Origin: DASZBX01 sp035943635
GTDB lineage: Bacteria > Actinomycetota > Actinomycetes > Streptomycetales > Catenulisporaceae
Length of the DNA stretch: 64,000 nucleotides
Assembly (NCBI GenBank): GCA_035943635.1
Contig: DASZBX010000061.1
Coordinates: 1-64,000 of the forward strand
Direction of reading: 5' to 3'
Shown here: positions 45,299-54,633 of the stretch, piece by piece
Numbering within the stretch: the stretch's first letter is position 1
How the letters are laid out: the number at the start of each line of letters is the position of its first letter
Program-made: the position numbers and the translations under genes
The notes under the pieces: model-generated
Seen by the model: only the letters and a program-made list of their open reading frames with translations
Told to the model about the DNA's origin: nothing
The model's database searches: none

Positions 45299-45435
45299 AG
45301 CGCCGGGCGGCGGGTAAGGACTACGTTACAGAGCAGCGATCAACCCAAAGGGCACCCCGTGGCGAATGTCACAACTGACCCGCCGTAGGATTGCCCCCGA
45401 GGCATCGCGAAGCAGTGCCCGATACGGCGTCGAGC

Positions 45436-45453
45436 TTGTGAACGACTTCACTA
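45436..45453. promoter_or_regulatory. Rex (redox) operator upstream of nuoA
   Basis: TTGTGAACGACTTCACTA matches the Rex operator pattern TTGTGAA-N4-TTCACAA with one changed base near the right end. It lies 94 bases before the nuoA start. Rex senses the NADH/NAD+ ratio and represses respiratory genes, and nuo is a known Rex target in Streptomyces coelicolor, as I recall. Confidence 0.75.
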
Positions 45454-45546
45454 GATCGGTGGAGCGGCAAGCGGCTCGACGCCACCCGCCGACGAAGCCG
45501 CCGGCGGCCCGAACGTACACCTAGCAGCGGAAAGGTGGCGGCGCGT

Positions 45547-45906
45547 GTGGACACGTACGTGCCGGTCCTGCTCCTGGGACTGATCGCGGGCGGTTTCGCG
45601 GTCGGCTCAGTGATCATGGGCTCAATGACAGGTCCCAAGCGGTACAACCGTGCCAAATACGACAGCTACGAGTGCGGTATCGAGCCCACCCCGCAGCCGG
45701 TCGGCGGCGGCCGCTTCCCGGTCAAGTACTACCTGACCGCGATGCTGTTCATCGTCTTCGACATCGAGATCGTCTTCCTCTACCCCTGGGCGGTCGCGTT
45801 CAACTCGCTCGGCTGGTTCGGGCTGGTCGAGATGGTCCTGTTCACCCTCACCGTCTTCGTCGCGTACGCCTATGTCTGGCGCCGCGGCGGCCTTGAGTGG
45901 GACTAA
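45547..45906 (+). CDS. nuoA: NADH-quinone oxidoreductase subunit A
   Basis: The 119-residue membrane subunit has three helices. Marker sequences are GPKRYNRAKYDSYECGIEP and FPVKYYLTAMLFIVFDIE. The GTG at 45547 gives the usual length and has GGAAAGG at a good distance; a GTG at 45535 would add four residues. It is the first gene of the nuo operon of 14 genes, with nuoC and nuoD separate rather than fused. Confidence 0.96.
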   Translation: MDTYVPVLLLGLIAGGFAVGSVIMGSMTGPKRYNRAKYDSYECGIEPTPQPVGGGRFPVKYYLTAMLFIVFDIEIVFLYPWAVAFNSLGWFGLVEMVLFTLTVFVAYAYVWRRGGLEWD

Positions 45907-45928
45907 AAGGGAAAGGGAGCGGTTTTCG

Positions 45929-46483
45929 ATGGGTATCGAAGAGAAGGTCCCCAGCGGGTTCATGCTCTCCACCGTGGAGGGCCTGGCCGGCTACATGCGC
46001 AAGGGCTCGCTCTGGCCGGCCACCTTCGGCCTGGCCTGCTGCGCGATCGAGATGATGGCCACCGGCGCCGGGCGCTACGACCTGGCCCGGTTCGGCATGG
46101 AGGTGTTCCGGGCCTCGCCCCGGCAGGCCGACCTGATGATCGTGGCCGGCCGGGTGAGCAACAAGATGGCCCCGGTGCTGCGCCAGATCTACGACCAGAT
46201 GCCCAACCCCAAGTGGGTGCTGGCGATGGGCGTGTGCGCCTCCTCCGGCGGGATGTTCAACAACTACGCGATCGTGCAGGGCGTGGACCACGTGGTCCCG
46301 GTCGACATCTACCTGCCCGGCTGCCCGCCGCGGCCGGAGATGCTGATGGACGCGATCCTCAAGCTGCACGCCGAGATCCAGAAGATGCCGCTGGGCGTCA
46401 ACCGCGAGCAGGCCGCCCGCGCCGCCGAGCAGGCCGCGCTCAACGCCGTGCCCACGATCGAGCTGAAGGGGCTGCTGGCATGA
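45929..46483 (+). CDS. nuoB: NADH-quinone oxidoreductase subunit B
   Basis: The 184-residue peripheral-arm subunit binds the terminal [4Fe-4S] cluster N2 that passes electrons to menaquinone. The ligands are C37-C38 in TFGLACCAIEM, C103 in GVCASSGG and C132 in LPGCPPRPE, with the same spacing as in E. coli. GGGAGC lies upstream of the ATG. The stop overlaps nuoC (ATGA). Confidence 0.97.
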   Translation: MGIEEKVPSGFMLSTVEGLAGYMRKGSLWPATFGLACCAIEMMATGAGRYDLARFGMEVFRASPRQADLMIVAGRVSNKMAPVLRQIYDQMPNPKWVLAMGVCASSGGMFNNYAIVQGVDHVVPVDIYLPGCPPRPEMLMDAILKLHAEIQKMPLGVNREQAARAAEQAALNAVPTIELKGLLA

Positions 46484-47253
46484 GCACTGCGTCCTCCGCC
46501 CCGGCCACGCCCCCGGCGCAGCCGCCGACCGAGGCGGCCCAGGCGGCCGAGTCCACCCACGCGGCGGTCCCGCAGCCGCTGGCGGTGCAGCAGGCCGAGA
46601 TCATCGCGGTGCGCAAGGGCATGTTCGGCAACCGCAACGGCGCCGACACCTCCGGCTACGGCCGGCTGGTGCGCCAGGTGGAACTGCCCGGGCAGAGCCG
46701 GCGGCCCTACGGCGGCTACTTCGACGAGGTCGAGAACGAGCTGTTCGGCGCCCTGGACGAGCAGGACCTGGCCCCGGAGAGCGCGATCGAGAAGGTCGTG
46801 CTGTTCCGCGACCAGCTCACCTTCCACGTCCGGCGCGAGCACCTGCGGCAGGTGGCCAAGACCCTGCGCGACGACCCGGCCCTGCGGTTCGAGCTGTGCC
46901 TCGGCGTGAGCGGCGTGCACTACCCCGAGGAGGCCGGCCGCGAGCTGCACTCGCTGGTCCCGCTGCTGTCGGTGACGCACAACCGCAGGATCCTGCTGGA
47001 GACCGCCGCCCCCGACGCCGACCCGCACATCCCCTCGCTGTACCCGGTCTACCCGACGGTGGACTGGCACGAGCGCGAGGCCTGGGACATGTTCGGGATC
47101 GTCTACGACGGCCACCCCTCGCTGACCCGGATCCTGATGCCGGACGACTGGCCCGGCCACCCCCAGCGCAAGGACTACCCGCTGGGCGGCATCCCGGTCG
47201 AGTTCCTCGGCGCGCAGATCCCGGCGCCGGACCAGCGCAGGGCCTACAACTGA
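46480..47253 (+). CDS. nuoC: NADH-quinone oxidoreductase subunit C
   Basis: The 257-residue 30-kDa subunit of the peripheral arm carries the family signature WHEREAWDMFGIVYDGHP and the C-terminal RILMPDDWPGHPQRKDYPL. A poorly conserved Ala/Pro-rich N-terminus of about 40 residues precedes the domain. It overlaps nuoB by ATGA and nuoD by one base (TGATG). Confidence 0.96.
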   Translation: MSTASSAPATPPAQPPTEAAQAAESTHAAVPQPLAVQQAEIIAVRKGMFGNRNGADTSGYGRLVRQVELPGQSRRPYGGYFDEVENELFGALDEQDLAPESAIEKVVLFRDQLTFHVRREHLRQVAKTLRDDPALRFELCLGVSGVHYPEEAGRELHSLVPLLSVTHNRRILLETAAPDADPHIPSLYPVYPTVDWHEREAWDMFGIVYDGHPSLTRILMPDDWPGHPQRKDYPLGGIPVEFLGAQIPAPDQRRAYN

Positions 47254-48692
47254 TGAGCACTAGAGGCGAAGAGGCGGCGGGCGGTATGGCGCAGGGCGAG
47301 CAGCCCGAGGAGGGCGACGCCGGTCCGGGTCCCGAGCGGCCGGAGCAGTCCGGCGGCGCGCAGGAACCGGACGGGTTCGACCCGTACCAGGAGGGCGAGC
47401 CGGTCGAGGGCCGGGTGTTCACGGTCACCGGCGGGGACTGGGACGAGATCGCGGCCTCGCTCGGCGAGGCGCCGGAAGAGCGGGTCGTGGTCAACATGGG
47501 ACCGCAGCACCCGTCCACCCACGGCGTGCTGCGGCTGATCATCGAGCTCGAGGGCGAGACCGCCACCGAGGTGCGCTGCGGGATCGGCTACCTGCACACC
47601 GGCATCGAGAAGAACATGGAGTACCGCAGCTGGGTGCAGGGCTCCACCTTCGTCACCCGGATGGATTACGTCACGCCGTTCTTCCAAGAGGTCGCCTACG
47701 CCCTCGCGGTGGAGAAGCTGCTGGACATCGAGGCGCAGGTGCCGGAGCGGGCGCAGATCATCCGGGTCATCCTGATGGAGCTGAACCGGATCTCCTCGCA
47801 CATGGTGTGCATCGCCACCGGCGGCATGGAGATGGGCGCGCTGTCCGCGATGATCTTCGGGTTCCGCGAGCGGGAACTGGTGTTGGACATCTTCGAGATG
47901 ATCACCGGCCTGCGGATGAACCACGCGTTCGTCCGGCCCGGCGGCGTCGCCCAGGACCTGCCGCCCGGCGCGGTGGACAAGATCCGCGAGTTCCTGGACC
48001 TGATGCCCAAGCGGATGAAGGACATCGAGGCCCTGTGCAACGAGAACGCGATCTTCAAGGGCCGCACGGTCGGCAACGGCTACCTGGACCTGACCGGCTG
48101 CATGGCGCTGGGCGCCACCGGCCCGGTGCTGCGCTCGACCGGCCTGCCGCACGACCTGCGTAAGTCGCAGCCCTACTGCGGCTACGAGAACTACGAGTTC
48201 GACGTGTGCACCTGGGACACCAGCGACTCCTACGGCCGCTACCGGATCCGGATGGACGAGGTGCGCGAGTCGCTCAAGATCGTCACCCAGTGCCTGGCCC
48301 GGCTCAAGCCCGGCCCGGTGATGGTGGCCGACAAGAAGATCGCCTGGCCGGCCCAGCTGGCCCTGGGCGCGGACGGCATGGGCAACTCGCTCGACCACAT
48401 CCGGCACATCATGGGCGAGTCGATGGAGGCCCTGATCCACCACTTCAAGCTGGTCACCGAGGGCTTCCGGGTCCCGGCCGGCCAGGTCTACGTCGCGGTC
48501 GAGTCGCCCAAGGGCGAGCTGGGCTGCCACCTGGTCTCGGACGGCGGGACCCGGCCCTACCGGGCGCACTTCCGCGACCCGTCCTTCAACAACCTTCAGT
48601 GCGTGTCCGCGATGACGGAGGGCTCGATGATCGCAGACGTCATTGTCGCCGTGGCCTCGATCGACCCGGTGATGGGAGGAGTGGACCGATGA
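47253..48692 (+). CDS. nuoD: NADH-quinone oxidoreductase subunit D
   Basis: The 479-residue 49-kDa subunit shapes the quinone site with NuoB. It has NMGPQHPSTHGVLRLI (quinone-site His), FVRPGGVAQDLPPG and the C-terminal DPVMGGVDR. The first ~75 residues are an acidic, Gly/Glu/Pro-rich extension longer than in E. coli; an internal ATG at 47286 is a possible alternative start. The end overlaps nuoE (ATGA). Confidence 0.96.
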   Translation: MSTRGEEAAGGMAQGEQPEEGDAGPGPERPEQSGGAQEPDGFDPYQEGEPVEGRVFTVTGGDWDEIAASLGEAPEERVVVNMGPQHPSTHGVLRLIIELEGETATEVRCGIGYLHTGIEKNMEYRSWVQGSTFVTRMDYVTPFFQEVAYALAVEKLLDIEAQVPERAQIIRVILMELNRISSHMVCIATGGMEMGALSAMIFGFRERELVLDIFEMITGLRMNHAFVRPGGVAQDLPPGAVDKIREFLDLMPKRMKDIEALCNENAIFKGRTVGNGYLDLTGCMALGATGPVLRSTGLPHDLRKSQPYCGYENYEFDVCTWDTSDSYGRYRIRMDEVRESLKIVTQCLARLKPGPVMVADKKIAWPAQLALGADGMGNSLDHIRHIMGESMEALIHHFKLVTEGFRVPAGQVYVAVESPKGELGCHLVSDGGTRPYRAHFRDPSFNNLQCVSAMTEGSMIADVIVAVASIDPVMGGVDR

Positions 48693-49411
48693 GCACCGCC
48701 CTGCCGATGCCGACCGCGCCGCCGAAGGGCTACCCGGCCGAGCTGCGCGAGCGCCTGGACGCCGACGCGGCGCTGATCCTGGCCCGCTACCCGCAGTCCC
48801 GTTCGGCCCTGCTGCCGCTGCTGCACCTGGTCCAGTCCGAGGAGGGCTTCGTCTCCGGCGACGGCATCCTCTACTGCGCCCAGAAGCTCGGCCTGACCAC
48901 CGCCGAGGTCTCGGCGGTCTCGACCTTCTACTCCATGTACAAGCGCCGGGACGTCGGCGAGTACCACGTCGGGGTCTGCACGAACACGCTGTGCGCGGTG
49001 ATGGGCGGCGACGCCATCCTGGCCACGCTCGAGGACCACCTCGGCGTCGGCAACGACGAGCGCACCGAGACCGACGAGCAGCACCCGGCCGCGCTCACGC
49101 TCGAACACATCGAGTGCAACGCGGCCTGCGACTACGCGCCGGTGATGATGGTCAACTGGGAGTTCTTCGACAACATGACCCCGGAGAAGGCGGTCGACCT
49201 GGTCGACCGGCTGCGCTCGGGCGAACCGGTCCAGGCCACCCGCGGCCCGGTGGTCTGCGGATTCAAGGCGGCCGAGCGGATCCTGGCCGGTTTCGAGGAC
49301 CAGCGTCCGGACGCGATCGACGGCGGCGGACCGGCCGGCCCGGCCAGCCTGGAAGGCCTCAAACTGGTCCGCCAGGACGCGGCCGCCGGCGCGGACGGGG
49401 GCGCGGCATGA
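48689..49411 (+). CDS. nuoE: NADH-quinone oxidoreductase subunit E
   Basis: This 240-residue 24-kDa subunit has a thioredoxin-like fold holding [2Fe-2S] cluster N1a. The ligand pairs are in VCTNTLCAVMGG and ECNAACDYAP. The C-terminal ~50 residues are an extension of low conservation. Start and end overlap nuoD and nuoF by ATGA. Confidence 0.96.
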   Translation: MSTALPMPTAPPKGYPAELRERLDADAALILARYPQSRSALLPLLHLVQSEEGFVSGDGILYCAQKLGLTTAEVSAVSTFYSMYKRRDVGEYHVGVCTNTLCAVMGGDAILATLEDHLGVGNDERTETDEQHPAALTLEHIECNAACDYAPVMMVNWEFFDNMTPEKAVDLVDRLRSGEPVQATRGPVVCGFKAAERILAGFEDQRPDAIDGGGPAGPASLEGLKLVRQDAAAGADGGAA

Positions 49412-50727
49412 GCACCCGACTGAACGCGGTCCTGTCCCGCAACTGGGACGACCCGCAGTCCTACACCCTCGAAGGCTACAAGCGGCACGACGGTTACACC
49501 GCGGTCGGCAAGGCCCTGGCGATGAAGCAGGACGACGTGATCGCCCTGGTCAAGGAGTCCGGCCTGCGCGGCCGCGGCGGCGCGGGCTTCCCCACCGGGA
49601 TGAAGTGGAGCTTCATCCCGCAGGGCGACGGCAAGGAGCACTACCTGGTGGTCAACGCGGACGAGTCCGAGCCGGGCACCTGCAAGGACATCCCGTTCCT
49701 GATGGCCAACCCGCACGAGCTGATCGAGGGCGTGATCATCGCGGCCTACGCCATCCGGGCCAACCACGCCTTCATCTACCTGCGCGGCGAGGTGCTGCAC
49801 GTGCTGCGCCGGCTGCAGGCCGCCGCCCGGGAGGCCCGCGAGGCCGGATTCCTGGGCGAGAACATCCTCGGCTCCGGCTTCGACCTGGAACTGACCGTGC
49901 ACGCCGGCGCCGGCGCCTACATCTGCGGCGAGGAGACGGCGCTGCTGGACTCCCTGGAGGGCTACCGCGGCCAGCCCCGGCTGCGCCCGCCGTTCCCGGC
50001 CATCGCCGGCCTGTACGCCAAGCCCACCGTGGTCAACAACGTCGAGTCCATCGCCTCGGTCCCCGCGATCGTGCGCAACGGCACCGACTGGTTCAAGTCG
50101 ATGGGCTCGGAGAAGTCCCCCGGCTTCGTCCTGTACTCGCTGTCCGGGCACGTGGACCGACCCGGCCAGTACGAGGGCCCGATGGGGATGACCCTGCGCG
50201 AACTTCTCGACCTGGCCGGCGGGGTGCGCCGCGGGCACCGGCTGAAGTTCTGGACCCCCGGCGGCTCCTCCACTCCGCTGTTCACCGACCAGCACCTGGA
50301 CGTGGCGCTGGACTTCGAGGGGGTCAGCGCAGCCGGCTCGATCCTGGGCACCCGGGCACTGCAGATCTTCGACGAGACGGTCTGCGTGGTCCGGGCCGCG
50401 CTGCGCTGGACCGAGTTCTACGCGCACGAGTCCTGCGGCAAGTGCACTCCCTGCCGGGAGGGCACCTACTGGCTGGTCCAGTCCTTCAAACGGCTCGAAG
50501 CCGGCCAGGGCACCGAGGACGACCTGGCCAAGGTGCTCGACGTGTGCGACAACATCGAGGGCAAGGCCTTCTGCGCCCTCGGCGACGGCGCGGCCGCCCC
50601 GATCACCTCCTCGATCAAGTACTTCCGCGAGGAGTACCTCGAGCACTTCCGGACCGGCGGCTGTCCCTTCGATCCGGCGCACAGCACCGCCTGGGCGCCG
50701 AGCCTGGCCACGACAGGAGTGCGCTGA
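49408..50727 (+). CDS. nuoF: NADH-quinone oxidoreductase subunit F
   Basis: The 439-residue subunit binds NADH, FMN and [4Fe-4S] cluster N3. Motifs are RGRGGAGFPTGMKW (NADH/FMN), GAGAYICGEETALLDSLEG (FMN), and ESCGKCTPCREG with the fourth Cys in KAFCALGDG. Its start overlaps the nuoE stop (ATGA). It passes electrons from NADH to the NuoE/NuoG clusters. Confidence 0.97.
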   Translation: MSTRLNAVLSRNWDDPQSYTLEGYKRHDGYTAVGKALAMKQDDVIALVKESGLRGRGGAGFPTGMKWSFIPQGDGKEHYLVVNADESEPGTCKDIPFLMANPHELIEGVIIAAYAIRANHAFIYLRGEVLHVLRRLQAAAREAREAGFLGENILGSGFDLELTVHAGAGAYICGEETALLDSLEGYRGQPRLRPPFPAIAGLYAKPTVVNNVESIASVPAIVRNGTDWFKSMGSEKSPGFVLYSLSGHVDRPGQYEGPMGMTLRELLDLAGGVRRGHRLKFWTPGGSSTPLFTDQHLDVALDFEGVSAAGSILGTRALQIFDETVCVVRAALRWTEFYAHESCGKCTPCREGTYWLVQSFKRLEAGQGTEDDLAKVLDVCDNIEGKAFCALGDGAAAPITSSIKYFREEYLEHFRTGGCPFDPAHSTAWAPSLATTGVR

Positions 50728-50728
50728 G

Positions 50729-53236
50729 ATGACCGTCACCACCCCCGCCCCGGCCGGCGACGGCCTGGCCGGCGCCGACCACCCGGCCCCGGTCGTCCCG
50801 GAGGGCTACGTCTCGCTGACCATCGACGGCATCCAGGTGCTGGCCGAGAAGGGCGAGCTGATCATCCGGACCGCCGAGCGCCTGGGCATCGCCATCCCCC
50901 GGTTCTGCGACCACCCGCTGCTCGACCCGGTCGGCGCCTGCCGCCAGTGCATGGTCGAGATCGAGGGCCAGCGCAAGCCGGCCGCCTCGTGCACCATCCC
51001 GGTCGCCGACGGCATGGTCGTACGCACCCAGCACACCTCCAAGGTCGCCGACAAGGCGCAGCAGGGCGTGATGGAGCTGCTCCTGATCAACCACCCGCTG
51101 GACTGCCCGGTCTGCGACAAGGGCGGGGAGTGCCCCCTGCAGAACCAGGCCATGTCCAACGGCCGCGGCGAGACCCGGTTCGAAGGGGTCAAGCGCACCT
51201 TCGCCAAGCCGATCAACGTCTCCAGCCAGGTCCTGCTGGACCGGGAGCGGTGCGTGCAGTGCGCGCGCTGCACCCGGTTCTCCGAGCAGATCGCCGGGGA
51301 CCCGTTCATCGCCCTGATCGAACGCGGCGCCAGCCAGCAGGTCGGCGTCTCGGTCGCCGGGGACCAGCCGTTCGAGTCCTACTTCTCCGGCAACACGGTG
51401 CAGATCTGCCCGGTCGGCGCGCTCACCGGCGCGGCCTACCGGTTCCGGTCCCGGCCGTTCGACCTGGTCTCCTCGAAGTCCGCCTGCGAGCACTGTGCCT
51501 CCGGCTGCGCGCTGCGCACCGACCACCGCCGCGGGAACGTACTGCGCCGGATGGCGGACGAGGACCCGAAGGTCAACGAGGAGTGGAACTGCGACAAGGG
51601 CCGCTGGGCGTTCCAGTACGCCACCCGCGGCGACCGGATCGGCACCCCGCTGGTGCGCCGGGACGGCGAACTGGTCCCGGCCTCCTGGCCCGAGGCGCTG
51701 GCCGCCGCGGCCGAGGGACTGGGCCGGGCCCGCGGCCAGGCCGGCGTGCTGGTCGGCGGCCGGTCCACCCTGGAGGACGCGTACGCGTACGCCAAGTTCG
51801 CCCGGATCGCCCTGGACACCAACGACCTGGACTTCCGGGCCCGGCCGCACTCGGCCGAGGAGGCCGACTTCCTGGCCGCCGAGGTGGCCGGCCGCCCGCT
51901 GGCCGCCACCTACCAAGATCTCGAAGCCGCACCGGCAGCGTTGCTGGTCGGCTTCGAGCCTGAGGACGAGTCCCCGATCGTCTTCCTCAGGCTCCGCAAG
52001 GCCGTGCGCAAGCGCGGCGCCCTGGTCGTGGCCATAGCGCCCTACGCCACCAGGGGCCTGCGCAAACTGAACGGCACCCTGCTGCGCGCCGCGCCGCACA
52101 CCGAGCCGACCTTCCTGGCCGCCCTCGCCGAGGGCACCGTCGAGGCGGGCCTGAACGACAAGGGCCTGCGGGTGGCCGAGGGCCTGCGCAAGCACGGCTC
52201 GGTCATCCTGGCCGGCGAACGGCTGGCCAGCGTGCCCGGCGCGCTCACCGCGTGCGTGGCCCTGGCCGCGGCCACCGGCGCCAAGCTGGCCTGGATCCCG
52301 CGCCGGGCCGGGGAGCGCGGCGCCCTGGAGGCCGGCGCCCTGCCCGGGCTGCTGCCCGGCGGCCGGCCGTTCGACGACTCCACCGCCCGCGCCCAGGTGG
52401 CCACCCTGTGGGGCGTGCGCGCCCTGCCGACCCTGCCGGGCAAGGACGGCGACGCGATCCTGGCCGGGGTGCGCTCCGGGCAGATCACCGCGCTGCTGGT
52501 CGGCGGGGTCAGCCTGGACGACCTGCCCGACCCGCAGGCCGCCCGGGCCGCACTGGCCGAGGCCGCGTTCGTGGTCAGCCTGGAGCAGCGCCGCTCGGAC
52601 GCGACCGACCTGGCCGACGTGGTCTTCCCGGTCGCCGCGGTCGCGCAGAAGTCCGGCACCTTCCTGGACTGGGAGGGCCGGGCCCGCACCTTCGACGCCG
52701 CGCTCGGCTCCGACAGCATGCAGACCCTGGCCGCCCCGATGCCCGACCTGCGGGTGCTGGACCGGCTGGCCGACGCGATGGACGTGCACCTGGGCCTGCC
52801 CGACGCGGCCGCGGCCCGGGCCGAACTGGCCGTACTCGGCCCCTGGGACGGCCCGCGCGCCAACCCGCCGCAGGCCCAGGCGCTGCCGCTGCCCGCGCCG
52901 ATGGCCAACCAGGCCGTGCTGGCCACCCACCACCTGCTGCTCGACGACGGCCGGATGCAGGACGGGGACAAGTTCCTGGCCGGCACCGCGCACGCGCCCC
53001 GGGCCCGGCTGTCCGCGGCCACCGCGGCCGAGATCGGCGCGGTCGAGGGCGACCTGGTCACCGTGTCCACCGAGTCCGGCGCGATCAGCCTCCCGCTGAC
53101 CGTGGAGGACCTGCCCGACCGGGTGGTGTGGCTGCCGACGAACTCCCCGGGCTCGCACGTGCGGGCCGCCCTGGCCGCCGACACCGGCTCCATGGTCTCG
53201 ATCGCCCGGGCCCACGACGCGGAGGTTGAGCACTGA
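50729..53236 (+). CDS. nuoG: NADH-quinone oxidoreductase subunit G
   Basis: This 835-residue subunit carries several Fe-S clusters. The N-terminal [2Fe-2S] domain has CDHPLLDPVGACRQCMVEIE, then a His/Cys-ligated N5 region (HPLDCPVCDKGGECPLQ) and N4 (RCVQCARCTRF with QICPVGALT). The extra cluster N7 ligands, CEHCASGC and the Cys of EEWNCDKGRW, are present; these are retained in E. coli-type but not all complexes. A molybdopterin-oxidoreductase-like domain follows without obvious cofactor use. It ends overlapping nuoH by one base (TGATG). Confidence 0.95.
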   Translation: MTVTTPAPAGDGLAGADHPAPVVPEGYVSLTIDGIQVLAEKGELIIRTAERLGIAIPRFCDHPLLDPVGACRQCMVEIEGQRKPAASCTIPVADGMVVRTQHTSKVADKAQQGVMELLLINHPLDCPVCDKGGECPLQNQAMSNGRGETRFEGVKRTFAKPINVSSQVLLDRERCVQCARCTRFSEQIAGDPFIALIERGASQQVGVSVAGDQPFESYFSGNTVQICPVGALTGAAYRFRSRPFDLVSSKSACEHCASGCALRTDHRRGNVLRRMADEDPKVNEEWNCDKGRWAFQYATRGDRIGTPLVRRDGELVPASWPEALAAAAEGLGRARGQAGVLVGGRSTLEDAYAYAKFARIALDTNDLDFRARPHSAEEADFLAAEVAGRPLAATYQDLEAAPAALLVGFEPEDESPIVFLRLRKAVRKRGALVVAIAPYATRGLRKLNGTLLRAAPHTEPTFLAALAEGTVEAGLNDKGLRVAEGLRKHGSVILAGERLASVPGALTACVALAAATGAKLAWIPRRAGERGALEAGALPGLLPGGRPFDDSTARAQVATLWGVRALPTLPGKDGDAILAGVRSGQITALLVGGVSLDDLPDPQAARAALAEAAFVVSLEQRRSDATDLADVVFPVAAVAQKSGTFLDWEGRARTFDAALGSDSMQTLAAPMPDLRVLDRLADAMDVHLGLPDAAAARAELAVLGPWDGPRANPPQAQALPLPAPMANQAVLATHHLLLDDGRMQDGDKFLAGTAHAPRARLSAATAAEIGAVEGDLVTVSTESGAISLPLTVEDLPDRVVWLPTNSPGSHVRAALAADTGSMVSIARAHDAEVEH

Positions 53237-54633
53237 TGACCGGGTTCGCCAGCGCGGTGGCCACCAGCGCCACCAGCGCCACTTTCAACAACACCGACCA
53301 CTGGTTCCTGGGGTCCTTCGACACCCACATCCCGTGGTGGTTCCTGCTCGCCCTGATCAAGGCCGTGGCCGCGTTCGCGCTGCTGGTCGTGCTCACCCTG
53401 TTCAACATCTGGTACGAGCGGCGCGCGGTGTCCTGGATGCAGCAGCGGGTCGGCCCGAACCGGGTCGGTCCGCAGGGCCTGCTCCAGTCCCTGGCCGACG
53501 GCGTGAAGCTGGCGCTGAAGGAGGACATCGTCCCGGCCAACGCCGACAAGCCGGTGTTCTGGATCGCCCCGGTCATCTCCACCGTCCCGGCCTTCCTCGC
53601 CTTCGCGGTCATCCCCTGGGGCCCGGCGGTGTCGATCTTCGGCCACTGGACCACACTGCAACTGGTGGACCTGCCGATCGGCGTGCTCTACGTGCTGGCC
53701 GTCTCCTCGATCGGGATCTACGGCATCGTGCTCGGCGGCTGGGCCTCCGGCTCGCCGTACCCGCTGCTCGGCGCGCTGCGCTCCTCGGCCCAGATGATCT
53801 CCTACGAGGTCGCGATGGGCCTGTCCTTCGCCGGCGTGTTCCTCTACGCCGGCAGCATGTCCACCGCGCAGATCGTCAGCGCGCAGGCCGGCGGCTGGTA
53901 CATCGTGCTGCTGCCGCTGTCCGGGGTGATCTACATGGTGTCCATGGTCGGCGAGACCAACCGGGCCCCGTTCGACCTGGCCGAGGCCGAGGGCGAACTG
54001 GTCGGCGGCTTCCACACCGAGTACTCCTCGCTGAAGTTCGCCCTGTTCTTCCTGGCCGAGTACATCAACATCGTCACCGTCTCCGCGCTGGCGGTCACCA
54101 TGTTCTTCGGCGGCTGGCGGGCCCCCTCGCCGATCACCCTGTGGTGGCACGGGGCCAACTCCGGCTGGTACCCGATGATCTGGTTCCTGATCAAGATCCT
54201 GCTGTTCGTGTTCGTCTTCATCTGGCTGCGCGGCACGCTGCCCCGGCTGCGGTACGACCAGTTCATGAGCTTCGGCTGGAAGGTGCTGATCCCGGTCTCC
54301 CTCGTCTGGCTGCTCGTGGTCGCCACCTTCCGCCAGCTGCGCAACGCCGGGGACTTCCACGAGTCCGACGTCGCGCCGGTCGCGATCGGGATCGCCGTGC
54401 TCTTCGTCGCGGCCCTGATCGGCCCCGGGCGCAAGAGCCGCAAGGCCGAACGGATCGCCGCGGCCGAACGCGCCGGCGCCGCCCCGGCCTTCGAACCGGT
54501 CGCCGGCGGCTTCCCGGTGCCGCCGCTGCCCGGCCAGAGCGCGGCCCCGGTCACCCGCCGGCCGGCCTGGACCGACCGGCGCGCCGTGCCCGCGGGCACC
54601 CAACCCGAACTGGAGGAGGCCGCAAATGGCTGA
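53236..54633 (+). CDS. nuoH: NADH-quinone oxidoreductase subunit H
   Basis: The 465-residue membrane subunit has eight to nine helices and forms the roof of the quinone tunnel. Signatures are NIWYERRAVSWMQQRVGPNR and VGETNRAPFDLAEAEGELV. The C-terminus adds about 70 cytoplasmic residues that are Ala/Pro-rich and basic (RKSRKAERIAAAERAGAAP), longer than in E. coli. It overlaps nuoI by eight bases. Confidence 0.96.
   Translation: MTGFASAVATSATSATFNNTDHWFLGSFDTHIPWWFLLALIKAVAAFALLVVLTLFNIWYERRAVSWMQQRVGPNRVGPQGLLQSLADGVKLALKEDIVPANADKPVFWIAPVISTVPAFLAFAVIPWGPAVSIFGHWTTLQLVDLPIGVLYVLAVSSIGIYGIVLGGWASGSPYPLLGALRSSAQMISYEVAMGLSFAGVFLYAGSMSTAQIVSAQAGGWYIVLLPLSGVIYMVSMVGETNRAPFDLAEAEGELVGGFHTEYSSLKFALFFLAEYINIVTVSALAVTMFFGGWRAPSPITLWWHGANSGWYPMIWFLIKILLFVFVFIWLRGTLPRLRYDQFMSFGWKVLIPVSLVWLLVVATFRQLRNAGDFHESDVAPVAIGIAVLFVAALIGPGRKSRKAERIAAAERAGAAPAFEPVAGGFPVPPLPGQSAAPVTRRPAWTDRRAVPAGTQPELEEAANG

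Larger units (their letters stand above)
44709..45546. other. Long intergenic region upstream of the nuo operon
   Basis: About 840 bases without a supported gene. The left half is very C-rich and holds a perfect 16-bp palindrome CCCGGGAGCTCCCGGG at 44861-44876 that may help end upstream transcription. The right half is clearly less GC-rich, with a hairpin CTCCTTCTAC-CGAAC-GTAGAGGAG at 45101-45124 and the CRP-like and Rex-like sites listed separately. A 76-codon frame at 45061-45291 lacks coding bias. Confidence 0.65.

Noticed and set aside
45314..45329. GTAAGGACTACGTTAC, resembling half-sites of the ATPase palindrome
   Set aside because: Only GTAA/TTAC match; too short to claim a shared regulator.
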